From positions 99,143-163,142 of the forward strand of contig JH720317.1 in the NCBI GenBank assembly GCA_000231825.2: a DNA stretch of 64,000 bases. Direction: 5' to 3'. This document shows, one piece after another, positions 39,301 to 52,793 of the stretch. The position numbers were made by a program, and so were the translations under genes. Every line of letters begins with the position of its first letter. The first letter of the stretch is position 1. Under the pieces are notes generated by a model. That model searched no databases. It saw only the letters and a program-made list of their open reading frames with translations, and was not told where the DNA came from. This stretch comes from Tetrahymena elliotti 4EA (Eukaryota; Ciliophora; Oligohymenophorea; Hymenostomatida; Tetrahymenidae).

Positions 39301-40928
39301 CCAAAATAATTAATAAAGTTCAAAATTTGATCTTAAGAAGGTGCTTAGGCATCCTTGCTTCTTATGGCAAAGGGATCTTAGTGTGTTTAAAACTCAAATC
39401 TGTTCAACTTTTATAAACATATTATATTTGATTGAAAACATCAAAAATATCTGAAAATTACTCTAAAGAATTTGGTGCATCTTGCTTCTCCACCAAACAA
39501 GGCGTTAATTAAATAGAATATTTCAGGAAATCCACTAACCAAAGCAACTTTAGGATGAACTAAAAATAGATTTCTGTTCAAATTAATTGCTTCAATATAC
39601 TTTATTATTAATAAAATTAATTATATTTTTAATCAAAACCTCTTCAAAAACTAAAAACTAAGTTAGAATTTTATTTTTTAATTTATTTATTCTTTCTTGC
39701 TTGCTTTATTGTTCTTGCTTATTATCTTATTTGCTTGCGTACTTAAATTTTTATTTGAAAAAAGAAGTGTTTAAACATATTTACAGTTGGAAGTGATTAT
39801 GGCAGCAATTTTATATACTTTACAAAGACTCTGATATAAATTTAAAAGAATTCAATAAATTATTGAACATCATTTTCTTGGAACCCTTTACTTTAACTCA
39901 AAATGTTGTCTGCAAGAAAGAAGTATCTCCCTCTGAAGTTTTGTATAAAAGCATTCACGTTTTAAATATTGAAATCATCGTTTTCCAATAGACTCATTTC
40001 CTCAATTTACTTTTACAATAATAAAGAATGATTAAGAATATTTTTGTTAATGCTTTCATTTCATTTTCATAATTAATTTCTAAAGTGAATTTGCAAGCTA
40101 AACTGATTTCTTTTAAACTTTATTAAATATTTTTGATGATGTATTTCTGATAGAAATATGACTGCTTTGATTTCTCATCTAATAGGCTCTAATTGAATCA
40201 ACCAATCACTTTTGGGTAGTTTCAATCAAGTTTAAAAAAGAGCTTAGCATCCTATAAATTTCTATAAATGAATTTATAAATAATTGTTTACTGCATTTGA
40301 TTCTTCCCTCATTTTTTCAATAGGCAAATCGTCTCTATTTGTTACTTTTACACCTCCTGTATATGGAGGAGTCCACTTTCTAAAAGAATCAACTTTGCGA
40401 GAATTAATAAATATTTTCTAATTTATATTCATATTTTAACATTAATATATGATTTTCCTAATTGAATAATGTTGGCTACTATCTATCCTTGCCTACTTAC
40501 TTAATTCAATCCACTAAAATCCCTTTTGTTTGCTGAATCTAAGTTGATCAAAATAAAACACTTTTCTCATCAAAAAATACTGATTTGAGATCAACCAAAA
40601 ACGAGGTCGAGCAAGGATTTGAGCCAATTTTAATAAAAAATAGAAAAAGAAGATATTGCGAATAAATTACCTCTATATACTTATCTGACCAGCCATCAAA
40701 ACGAACGTCCATCATTCCTTTTTAATCAATGGTAACAATTTTACCAATACACCATTAATTACGACTATCCATGGCATCTATATAAGAATTGATGGTGAAA
40801 AACTTCTACATCTAATAATTTTTTAATTCAACAAGATATTTTTGCAGATCTTCCAGTATAGGATTCACCTATTAAACTTTCTTGTCAGGAGTCTAACTTT
40901 AGCTAAGAGGCTAAACACTTTATGACAT
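30352..40928 (-). CDS. Giant ubiquitin-specific protease, USP9X/USP24-like, with Tudor-like ends
   Basis: Multi-exon gene from ATG at 40926-40928 to TGA at 30352-30354. The N-terminal exons (about 40890-40300) carry a Tudor/chromo-barrel-like segment (WCIGKIVTIDQKGMMDVRFD, then NSRKVDSFRKWTPPYTGG). The middle (40200-34450) is helical and includes LSEENALLPKHIEQIWKL and NKHEADLAAIY at 38140-38260, a repeat type typical of USP9X/USP24. The protease core follows. The Cys box is GLRNLGCTCYMNSLIQQL with the catalytic Cys at 34344-34346, then EGQPTNVFQQMDVDEFF, and the His box is GTSDSGHYYSLI with His at 32883-32885. The C-terminal helices end with a second Tudor-like segment (NGEIYSFIVIDSMGDMYQIQ, about 30400-30535). 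It should cleave ubiquitin from proteins. Exact exon limits were not all worked out. Treating the whole span as one gene is an inference from continuous domain order. Confidence 0.85.
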
Positions 40929-42742
40929 CTTTGTTTATTTGAGCTATCTTCTTTACTTTTATATTATTAATTAATTATTTCTTTGATTTTATCCTTATTA
41001 TTGATTGAATTCGAATCTTTCTTTTCCTATTCTCTATTTATTTCTTTTTATATATTTTATTAATTACTAATATTTTTTTGTTTTTCATTTCGCATATGAT
41101 TCCTCTACAAGCAAACAAACAAACAAGCATATTCATTACCTCGATCACTCATCTCATGCAACTCTTCATTTATTTATTTACTCAGGCTATAGATCGCTTG
41201 CATGCATAGATGCCTGCTCATTTCATAGTTCTCTTCATTTTTAACTCTGATTTATCCAAAATCATTTGATATGTTGATTATCCAATACACCTACCTATTA
41301 ATACATTTATTTATTCAATGAGTGTAGAATTCTATGTATTTTATACTAATAGGCATGCATAAAAATTTCAATATTTTAACTCTCTCTTACTTATAATTCA
41401 ATGACTTGTATCTAAATTAGGTGTTTTATTATTTATCTTTTGTATTTAAAAACTAGAGGGATTTTATTAATAGATTCTTGAACCTATTCTTTAATTTATG
41501 AACCATATTATTAGTATCATTAAATTTGATAGAATATGATCAGCTTTAAAAATTCTTTCAAAATTTAAAGATTCTTTTCTTTCTATTAGAATTTTAATCT
41601 TTCTCTGCATACATACCTCAATCAGATTTTTTTTATTGTTAATTTTAAAAATTATATACAGAAAATAAATTTCTGTTTTAAACAAATTAATGTGAATCCA
41701 CAATTAATAAAACTAAATCATAAAATAATTTTAAATATTTCTAAAATAGAATATTTAATCACAAAAAAATAGAATACTTTTTAATATTTCTTAAATGTAG
41801 TTTGATTATTTTTTATTGGAATTTATGTTGTAGTAGACTAGATTTTATTAAGCTTTACATTTATTTGATTTAAAAAAAGTTAAGATATTATAAATCTATA
41901 TTAAGTACAAATAAAACTCATAATTTAAGCAACTAACAAATAAATAAATAATATGAATATTTCTACTAAAGAAATTAGTATGATTCATTTTTTTACCTTA
42001 ATTGGATTTAAAATTAAATTTTTATAAATTTTGCATTTATTTTGTTTATTGCTTTTGTTTTTTTCAACAAAAGTTAAAAGATAACAAATTATGTAAAACT
42101 AAAATTCATTTTTATTAAAGATAAGAAATAGAAAATTTAAAATATTTCTAAAATAAACTTTAAATGAAATTAATTTGAATGATTTTTTTTTGGAAAAGAA
42201 AGTTGAATAATTAAATTTTAATAAATATATTTGCTTTGTTTATTACATAATTTAGATTATTGACAACTAAAACCCATCATTGTAACAACTCACTAACAAA
42301 TAAAACATCTTTGAATATGATGAAATAAAATTAAAGTGAAATTAATTTGAATAAGCTTTGATTTCAATTTGGAAAAGATAGTTTTAGATTTAATAGATTT
42401 ATGTTTATTGTTTAAACAAAAGAATAAATATCAAATATAATTTAAATCTGTCATTAAAAAAATGAAAAAATAAAAAACTTTAGATGATTTCTAATATAAT
42501 ATTTTAAATGTAATATTTTTGAATCATTTTTTATTTAAATTTAAATCTTTGACCAAGTTTTTAATGAAAAATTAAAAAATATCATAGTTTTAGAATTAGA
42601 TTTTCATACATTTTGCACTTATTTTTTGTTTTTTACATTTGTTAAAAAAGAAAATGAATGAAATGAATATTTGAGAATATAAATTAATTGAAATATTTTA
42701 TTATTGATTATAAGCAAGAACATTTTTTGAGGTTTGATTAAG
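40929..42742. other. Intergenic region with degenerate tandem repeats
   Basis: The first part (40929-41470) is pyrimidine-rich and less AT-rich, consistent with the upstream region of the protease gene. The rest holds degenerate repeats (41735-42640). No gene recognised. Confidence 0.5.
41735..42640. repeat. Degenerate AT-rich tandem repeat region
   Basis: Related segments recur, for example ATTTCTAAAATA followed by a T-rich stretch and a Trp/Phe-like TTGGAA block. The clearest pair is GAAATTAATTTGAAT...TTGGAAAAGA at about 42167-42201 and about 42339-42380. The region looks like an old, decayed tandem array. Unit boundaries are approximate. Confidence 0.45.
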
Positions 42743-43723
42743 TCAAACAAGTTTTTGATAAATATGTACGGTGGCATTTCCGAAATCCATTTTTCTTTTA
42801 AAGAAGCTAAGTAGTTACCATGCTTGATTTTAAATAGGTAGCTTTCTTGTAGTAGTCATAAAAATGCTATTTTTTTTCATTAATAAACTTTTTTCATAAA
42901 GTTTTTATAAAAATGGAGGATCGTAACAGGTTGCATTAACAAATACTATATCAGCATTTGACCAATCAAACTATATTTACACAAAAATCTTAAATTAAGA
43001 ATTTAAGGTGATAAAAATAAGTAAATCTTGTTCTATTTATTTTATAACAAATTTGGCATTAATTAAATTTTAGGTTAAGAATTACTTGCAAAAAATCTTA
43101 AGATTAAAAGGTTATATTTTGTAGATACTAGCAGTTTTTAGTTCCATGAATTTCATTTAACTGTTTCTATAAATCTTATAAATTATTTTGAATATCTTAT
43201 TTAACATCATTTGAAACATTAACTAAACTTTTTAGGAGCTCTATACCATTTGTTTCCTTAAATTAGTGAATCAAAGCAGCAGCAATGGTAGGTTTACCAG
43301 AGCCAGATCCCAAATCATAAAATATATCATTACCTTGATTTTATAAAACACCATATTTATTCTTCAGTAGATACAGTATTTCTCCCAAAGAAACGAATTC
43401 CTATTAAAAAAATTGATGAATTAAGATTATTTCTACTTTGGCATTATTAATTTATAACAAATAAAAATTTAAATAAATACAATTTCGCCATAAGTAAATT
43501 ATCCTCCAAGCTCCATATCATTATCTTCATCTTCTTTGCTTATTTTCTAAATTAAATTCTTGTTTGAGAATATGCAAAAAACTAATAACCTTACATTTGA
43601 GACCTTAAATGGATATTTTTGGTATATTTAATCAAATACTATCTGCAATTATTTAAGCTTATTTATATACTCTTCTGGAATGCTGATAAGCTACTCAAAA
43701 TCACTTTCAACTATATAATACAT
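42743..43723 (-). CDS. DOT1-like class I SAM-dependent methyltransferase
   Basis: Four exons, 43723-43595, 43546-43481, 43400-43086 and 42970-42743, total 738 nt and 245 residues. Start is ATG 43721-43723, stop is TGA 42743-42745, and all introns are phase 0. DOT1 hallmarks appear in order. These are T-Y-G-E near residue 62 (motif X), the SAM-binding loop IFYDLGSGSGK near residue 90 (motif I), an acidic residue in NGIELL (motif II), and ADIVFVNATCYDPPF (motif IV), which matches the catalytic N-N/S-x-x-F/Y type loop. The protein is short for the family and has no extra domain, so it is close to a bare catalytic core. Methylation of histone H3 core lysine is the family's known activity, but a different substrate is possible in ciliates. 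Confidence 0.85.
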
Positions 43724-44613
43724 AATTTATATGATTCAGTTATTCATTTGCTGCTAAATAATATTAAATGATTGATTTACTTTAATCTACTTGAGACATT
43801 TAGCTACCTATTTATAATATTTAATTACTTGCTAATCTAAATTAATACTTTTTTGTTAATTTATTTATCTTTATCAGATTAATTTTAATTACTTACCATT
43901 AATTATTTACAATTTTTCAAACTTTTTAAAAACAATTTGTACAATTTTAACAATTAGATTCTATTGTTAATTTCTGTCTCTTACTAACTTTTTCAAACAT
44001 AAAATCAATTTATTATTTTTGAATCAGACACAAACAGATAAAAATTAATTTTTTTATTTTTTAAAATTTGTTTGAGTTTTTTAAGTTTTATTAAAATTTT
44101 AATCAATTATTTTTAATATTTTGTTTTTATCCAATTCCTTTTTGTTTTGTCATTCTCAATTTGATCTTTTCTTAATAAAGCGTATTACTTTCATTTAATT
44201 ATTTATTGAGTGCAAGTTAGTTAAAAATTCTAATATATTAGATATCTCGCATAAAGTTTAATTCTATTTGCTTAATATTTTATTAATATTATGATAAAAG
44301 TAAATAAATTCTAAGAATTTTAAATGTTTAGTAATACTTAGACTGTCTGTTTAATATAAATAATATTGTGAATAACTTAGAGTTACTTTGAAGTTATATG
44401 TTAGTTTTTTTTAATTAAATAGTTAATAAAAAATAATAATTTAATAGTTAGAAAATGTAAATTTATTGAATTTTTATAGGGAATATTTAATTAAAAACAG
44501 ATAAAATATTTTAAGATTTTACTTTTAAAATAATAATTAATTCATGTTGTTTATTTATTTAATTTTAATTTAATAACTCAGTTTGTTTCTTTTATTTTTA
44601 ATTTGTTTGATGA
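43724..44613. other. AT-rich intergenic region
   Basis: Separates the methyltransferase start from the end of the ARF-GEF gene, both minus strand. Nothing recognised. Confidence 0.5.
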
Positions 44614-47600
44614 TCATTTGATTAATCTTTTAGTGGATGAAGCCAAATCAAAAACAAAATTAAAGTATTTTTTAAGGATGATTTTTAAATTATAATTAAA
44701 ATCATCATCAATATCTGCATCTTAATTGCTGACTTCTAACAGCAAATTGACAATCTTCTTTAATCTTTCTCCTATCTTTTTAATTGAATATAAATATAAA
44801 ATTAAAATTTTTTAAATAAATTTTTTATTTACTTCTCTTGGGTCTATATCATGTAGATTGGGTAAAATATAAGAACCAACAATGAATCTAAGAGCTTTAA
44901 GCTATCTTTCTTTATCTTCGTATGCATAATTTTGTAATTTATCATTGAGATACATACTATTTACATTCTAGACAACTTAGTTATTTTATCCTCTTTCGCT
45001 GATCTAAGGAGTATTATTTTCAGATATTTATTGCTTAGAGTTTTTGATAGAAGATTATGATTGAGGTTATTATTACTACTGTTATTACTATTGTTAATAT
45101 TGTTAAATCTTTTAGTCATTGTTCTATCTTATCTCATTTAACACTTATTCTAACTATTTCAAATAATTCTCTGACTCACTTAAATTTATATTTATTTCTT
45201 TATTATTTTATGTATTAAATAAAAATTTTACTTTAGATAGATTTCAAGGGCTTCTAAAGACTAAGTTCTTTTATATCTTTCATATAAGACTAGCAAAACA
45301 CCACCTTTTGATAATTTTTCTTATTTTCCAAGGACAGGAATTGCTTCATTTTTACTGTTTAAGCCTATTTTTATTATTTTAATTTAGCTCTTTTATGATA
45401 TAAATTTGATAATTATTACCACTCTTCCATAAATAGAATCTGAGATAGAGACGAGAATTGAATTCATCACAAAATTCACTGAAATTCTTAAGAATATTTG
45501 TCAACTCATCAATTTACTATTGTAAAATATAATCCAATTAATTTTATAAATTATTATGAAAAATATTACTTTTTCATTTAATTAGTTAGTAAATTCTTCA
45601 AGGATGTTAAGAATTAGCTCAACCATATTTTTAAAGATAACACATTAGATGATATTCTTTTGGCAATCTATGTTCACATCATACTTAGTCTGTTTATTTA
45701 ATTTATTTTTTAATACTTTTAATTTAACAAAAATAATATATATATATTTACGTCTTTGTGAATGGGTTTAGTAAGCAATTATTCAATTGGAATGTTAAAG
45801 TCTTAACTGGCATTTTTTGCATCGAGCATTTCCTAAGGTTGACAGTTGAGAGCAAGGCTGGTTAGAGATTCAATAATTTGATTCCATTCATTTTCATTTA
45901 ATTTAGAACCAATTTTGGTTAAGAATGTCTTAAAACTGCTTAAACTGATTGATGAAATAATCTATTTAATTTAAAATGAAGAAATTATTTTTTTAATGAA
46001 AAATTAAAATTTACTTCTTAGTTTGTGGAAATGCTGTTGTGCATAATAGCAATAAAGTCAGAGAGACAATGATTTAAGGTATCGTATTGCTAGATAAAAA
46101 TACTTACTAGCTCAGTAAATGCTTTTTAGCATGCATTTTTAGTAGCTTTAATGATATCATTTTATCCAGTTTTATTTTTTTAAAATGTAAATTGCATGTC
46201 ATCAAAGAGAGGTCTTAAGACTCCCTTGAAAATAAGATTCCAGAATTCTTGATTGAAAGTGTAGCTGTATTACTTGATTGACTCAAAGAGGTAGGTAACA
46301 CTTTTTATAATCATTTTTGGTCTATCATCATTGAAGAAGCTAGCAAAATTGCTTAAGATAGGAATAGAATATCCTTCAAGAAGTCTCTTAGATTCATTAA
46401 TAATAATATTTTATTTGGTATTCTTAGAGTGCCTGCTGCTTGTCTCATCTTCTACAACAGCTTCAGAAGTTAAACTAGCTTCCATAGCAGTAATATTCTT
46501 GTTATGTAATTTTAATTCTTATTCTCTTTCTTTATCTTTATCCTATTGAGTATTTTCAACTAAATATTAAATGCATTTCTTCAAATGATCAAGAGCCTTC
46601 AAAGCTATCATGTCATTTTTATATTTAGTTTAATTAGTAAGAGCATGAATCAAATCTCCAAACACATCCAAAGTATTATCAAGATTCTTTTAATTCATAA
46701 TCAAATCAGTTATTTATATGGCTATATCTAACAAAACCTAGCTATCTTCTTGAAGAGTCAAATTAACTACTCTCAAAATTACCCTTTTGAAATTTAAAAA
46801 ATATATTTTTATCTCATAAAATATTAAATAAAAAAATAAAGAAAATTGATGTGTTTTTAGGCAAATAATATTTCTTGCCTAATTCTAACAAAAAATTGAA
46901 GATAAACAATTCAATTTTTATTAATATTTTCTTCTTCTTTTAGATATTATTTTTTAATTTTGTTTTAAAGACAAAGAAAATCAAAATAAATTTATAATTG
47001 AACTTGAACAATTAAAATTTTATGAATTGGAGATGTGGATTTATTCATTATTTCCTTTAAAGTTAATATTATTCGATAAATGGGGAGGGGAGTCAATTTA
47101 TTTTTTTAAAATGAATAAATTTATTTATTTGGTGTCAAGTGAAATTTAAAAACAAAAATATTTTTTTTAAGTGAAAATAAAAAGTTATTCCACTTAATAT
47201 CTAAAATAAACAAATTTATTTTTTTTCACAAAAAAATATATTTTTGAGTGAAAAAATATTGAATTGAAAGAATAAATTACTTCCATCCTGATCTTAAATG
47301 TTATGCTTTGCTCATAGTCATCATGAAGAGACAACGTAAGATAAGTTCTTTGATTTCTAAGTTTTATTCTAATTAAATTTGTTAATTTATTTTTGTATTG
47401 TAAAATAACTTTTACATGGATTTCTTTAGTAAATGTACTCAAAGGGTGAAAGGAAATCTTTTTGGAATTAATAATGTGCAAGTTCAGTTTTCTGTTTTTT
47501 ATTGATTTAATATTTTTTTAGAACTGACTTGAGTTAATTAATTAATTAATAAATAATTACCTCTAAAAATTTAACAGCTAACTACTTTAATGAGTCAATA

Positions 47601-50600
47601 GCTAGGCAACTTACTCTGGTATTGTTGTGGCAACCAACATTATTGTAATGAACTTTTAAGATATCCCATATTTTATTCCAAATAATACGAACTCTAGACA
47701 TATTGAACTCAGTAACTTCACCTATTCTCTAAATACAGAAAATTCTAGGATTATGGATATTTTCTAATTCTTCTTTGCTGAGCTCACATAAGCATCTAAT
47801 AAACTCTACAATAGTTTCAGCATCAAATTAGTTAGACAAATGGAAAATCTTTAAAAGATAATTATTTTAATTTAAAAAGATGATTTTAAAACAAAATCTA
47901 TTTACCTTATCAATTTCTGACATGTCAATATACTTCATAATGACCTGGCTATTATATTTGTCAATTTCATCTTAGTGCATATTATTATTGTCTTGGAAGT
48001 ATGTGTCATTGTTAATTAAATCAATATCTCTTCTTAAATTCTATGCAATTAAGTAGTAATTATCAAGCTTGCTTACACACTCAATTAAAATTTTCCAAGA
48101 TCTTCCCAAATAGTTACGGCATTAAGTGCATATCTCAAGCATGACTTTAATAGCTAAGACATTCTTTTAGCGAATAAGCTTTTGAGGAGTTAATAATCCA
48201 GTCAATCTGCATAATTCAAATACGAAAGTTTCTCTTTCGGTCAACATACCAAATTAACCAAGTAATTTAATACTATTTTTGAAGCCATTAAGAACCTTGG
48301 CAATTAAATCAAGGTTTTCTCTTTCTTTTTCCTATTCAATCATAGTGGCCTAGCTCAAAGTTGCAAAGACAGGACTCCATACAATCTAAAGCAAAGACAA
48401 AATATAATCTTTAGTAAAAACTTGGATGTACTTCTCATTTTCCTTTCTTTGAATTTTCATTTACCCCTTTTCAAACATCTATTCCGTTTCCTTTAAAAAC
48501 ATTTCATGCTTTCTGCTTACACTTGAAGTCAAAGCATCTTCGAATGCTTTCTTAGAAGCTTCCAAATGATGAATACCTAAAGGATTTCTCTTGACATCAT
48601 TATACATATCAATAACCATTTATTCAGGTAAGTCACTTCCATCATCAATACCTATTTTCAAATACAATCATTTTTAACAAACCAAAATCATTTTTATTAA
48701 ATAAATTTTTGTTAAAATTTTAATTTTTCCAATCAAAATAGAAAGCATTAATTAGCTTCTTTTTTTATTTTTAAAGAATTCTTCAAAAATTTGCTTCAAA
48801 AATTCTTTTTTTGATCAATTTATTCTAAGTAAAGGTTATTCATTTTTTTTATTAGTTTTTTCTATCTAAACATAATTTTGAAATCATTAAAGATAGTTCA
48901 AAATCTTTCCTTAAAAGGTTTACTTACTTACTTACTCTTCTATTAAGAAATTAGAGAAGTGATAATACTAAATCATATTTTTTTCAATTGAACATTTTTT
49001 TTTTCATTTTTAATTTTGTTATAACATATTGAAGGTATTATTTTTAATTTTTTATGTTTAAAGATTTCATTTTATTACTGCCAAAGTAATTTAAAGAAGA
49101 TTTAAGAAATATATTTTATTAATTTATAATTATTGAATATTTATTTATTAATTTGTTTTATTAATTTTGAAGAAAGAAAGAAATTACCTTTAACTAACTT
49201 GATGAATTATGGTAAGGTCATTCTTTCTTTTTCTTAGACTTATGCACTGTGGGAAGATGTGTGAAGCATCATGAGTGCGTATGAAAGAGTGTAAGATGTT
49301 GTTGCATTTTTGTAACAATCTGGGTTATCTAAAGAATATTTTTCACCAAATTTTTCAAGGATTCTATCTACTTATTCACCTTCACCAGGAAGTTGGAAGA
49401 ATGTCAAATACTTTCTCAAAGAATTAACAAGATCAATTTGTTCAAAATTTAAATATTCAATAAATTCAGCAAGAATTCTTTTGTTGAAATCTTCGTGAGA
49501 TCCAAATATTTCACCTTTAATTTGATAAAAATATGAATAAATTATGCAAATAAAGTGAAAGAAATTACCAATTTTTTCATGATTGAATTGATTATTAAAT
49601 TTAAAGAATAATTCTGCTAAATGTTTAGGATTTCCTTCTTCAATCAATCCATTCTATATAAAGTGTCTAATACCTACTTTTGGCTTGAAGTTGAATTTAG
49701 AAATACCCTTTTGGAATTCCAACTTCATCTATCTTTCTCTTTCAATAGGATCCTTAATTTCATCTTGATTATTTAATCTAGTCATATTGTTATCGCTATC
49801 AGTTTGCAAGTTTTGTTCTTCCTTGCTTGATAAATCATTTTTGGATACAACTTAATTCTCCTAAGCATCGCAAATTGTGACAAAATCATTTATGCTTTAC
49901 ATCAATTAAACAATACATTCTAAAGATAAGTTCTTCAATTCTTAAGCTTATTCTGGTTAAATCAAATTCTAAAACTCTGCTTTTTAGTATTTTCCTTATG
50001 AAATTTTAGTGAGTAAAGCTTTTTTAGTTTTATTAAAATAATTTAGATATTTTGTTAAAATTAATTAATTTTAAAGCTTAAAGTTAATTAAAAATATTAC
50101 TGATTAACTATTCAATTGTATTATTTTGGTTCATAGAGCAATCATAGTTGACAAACATTTCAATTACTGCTCTAGGAATCGAAAATATTTTATTAAAAAC
50201 CTTCAAGCAGTAGACTCTATTGTAATAGTTGCTGTTAGTACTTTCTAATATTTTTACAAATATATTCTCAATAAATACTGAAATTTCTGTCTTAAGATTT
50301 TCTCTAAAGTTATCAATTAAATTAGCAACAATGCTAAAGCTGAGTCCATAAACAGATTTTTCAGTGCTTAAACAATTTTAAAGCAAAGAAGGTACCAACT
50401 TATCCAAAACAGCCTATGTAAATTCTTTTCTTGAAAGAAAAACAGATCCAGCCTAATCCATGACTTTTAAAATAAGTTCTAAAATTATCACTTTTTATCT
50501 CAATTAATTTGCATTCAAATTACTTTTTTTTTAAATAAAATTTTTCATATTTAAACCAAATTTTTTATTAATATAAAATCAATCAATTAAATCTTTTTAA

Positions 50601-52793
50601 AAATTTTTTTAATTCAATTTTTTTAGCATTATTTAAATTAAATCTTTTGAAATGATTGTATGTATGAATTAAATTTTCCTTATATTTTAATGAAATTGAA
50701 TCTATTTTAAATTCAGTTAAATCTTAAATTTTAATTGAGTTCAATCATTTTAAACATGCCATTTTAAATTTTAATTAAATCTTTTTAAACAAATTAAAAA
50801 AAAATAAATGAACAGTGAGAGGTTTTACTTGTTAGGATCTTCTTGAGAAAGCCTACATAAAAATTAAAATACTGTAAGAGCATCTATAATATATTAATTA
50901 GCAGCTACTTCTTGGCCTTTGAAACAGAGTCTTGCTATTCTGGCAACTTTTTCCATGTGTTGTTTTTTGCATTCTTTAGAGCAGATAGGAACTCTTGTGT
51001 CCTTACAAAAGTTAGAGGCTTCATTTCTACAAATAAAACACCTATTTTTGTATATGAAAATAAAATTTCTTAGCAATTTTATCTTTTAAAATAATCATTT
51101 TATTCTAATTAAAAATGACAAAATTTTACCAACCAAATTTGCCAGCATCTATTTCTTTTTCGTTTTTAATGCTTGCGATAGTAGTTTTTTTATATTGAGG
51201 AGTATCTACGTCTTAAATATTTGGGACTGATTTGAGAGGAATTAAATTTATTTCAGCTTCCTTTTGAGCATCGCTATCAGGTTGGTTCATGTATTTTCTT
51301 TGAATTTTCTTAATTTTATCTTCATAAATGCAGACATCATCTACAATGTTAGTAACTACTTTGGAAACATAATTAGATATAATAGATTTTTGTTAGTCTT
51401 CATCAATTTAGATGACCATTTAGTTCATTATTTCATTATTAGATGTGAGGGGATCTATTTGCATCTAGTTTTACTAATTCTACTGCTATAATCCTTCTTA
51501 ATTTTGCAACAAGTAAACACTCTGATCTGGACTAAAAAGAATATTGCTTGAATTTCCTTAACTTCTATAGCTAGAATTAGGATTGTATACAGGACCTATT
51601 TGCTTTTTATTTTGGTAAATTTATGTCTCTTCTTAAGAAAGAAGGGTATTCTTTTCCATTCTTTTAAATGTTTCTAAAATTATTTGTGTAAATGCATGCT
51701 TTGAAGGATCTTAGATTTAAGGCTGCTTAGAAGCTATTTAAAATTAATCAATTTCAATTTGAATCTTTTATCAACAAACAATTTACTGCAATGAATGACT
51801 ATGACAGTTCTCATTATCTTCTCTAAATTTAAACCATGGATCTATTTTTAGAAAAAATTAAAATCTGTATCTTTCTTTCCTTAACAAAATAACTCCATTT
51901 AAGCAATAAAATTTGATAATTACTTAACAGCTTGAACCTGTAGCGATTGTTAACAAGGAGCGAATAATTTGCAAATGAACATTTTCATCTTTTAAATTGA
52001 CACAATCGCATATTGAATCTATAATCTAATCAATCAATTTTTTGTTTGGGTCAATCTAAGCTTTTTTCTCACCATCTATTGATAATTTATCCTAAGTATA
52101 ATCATAGCAGTTACCATCCATAAATTTATATGCTATCATTTTCTATATAATAATATAATATAAAAATTATCTCACTTAACTTATCTCTTAATGCAATTCA
52201 TTAATCCAATTGAACCTAAATAAACAAATATATTGCTATTAAGCTTACTATTTTTAAAACTATCAAATCTTTTATCAAACTATAAATAGCTTTAAAATCT
52301 ATTCAATAGAATGATTTTATTTGAGAGTAAATGTTGATTTTTTATTATAATTGGATGCAATTTAGGTTGCTTTAGACTAAAAAAATGCAATTCTAATGAT
52401 ATTTGTTGGCAAAATGCTTACTTCTATGTAATGAATACATTATTAACACAAGCGAGGAATGTGAGTGCCAATAGCCATGCTGAATATTATAAAATATTTG
52501 TTGCCATTAATAGCTTTCTTATCTTTCTCATTCATGACTTCCTCTATTTTTTTAAAGAATTAAGCATTGAGTTTAAAGTATCTACATTGAATATATTAAT
52601 AGATTAAATGCATATAAATAGTTAGTTGATAACATTTGTGCTTTGAAAAAATGTATAATATATTATTACCATGAGTCTTTTGAACAAGCTCTCTAAATTC
52701 TTTATATTTCTTAGGTAAATGCTTAAGAATATCTGTAAAAGCTTCTCCTAAAATATTTTTAAAAGTCTATAGACTATCTGAAAGCTATTCCAT
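44614..52793 (-). CDS. Large ARF guanine-nucleotide exchange factor, BIG/Sec7 type
   Basis: Multi-exon gene from ATG 52791-52793 to TGA 44614-44616. The start region (MEQLSDSLQTFKNILGEAF) fits a DCB domain. The HUS domain follows, with IIDALTVFQFLCRLSQEDPN near 50840-50905. The Sec7 domain begins with KGISKFNFKPKVGIRHFIQN near 49700 and has the catalytic glutamate finger QLPGEGEQVDRILEKF, with the key Glu at 49381-49383. Long helical HDS domains follow to the C-terminus. Proteins of this type activate ARF GTPases at the trans-Golgi by exchanging GDP for GTP. Just before the HUS box is a zinc-finger-like insertion, CFICRNEASNFCKD then PICSKECKKQHME (50894-51076). Not all exon edges were mapped. 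Confidence 0.87.

Noticed and set aside
41491..41703. Minus-strand 70-residue ORF in the spacer
   Set aside because: No motif, no splice context, and composition like the AT-rich background.
46331..46549. Plus-strand 72-residue hydrophobic ORF
   Set aside because: Antisense of coding exons of the ARF-GEF; hydrophobicity is a side effect of the complementary strand.
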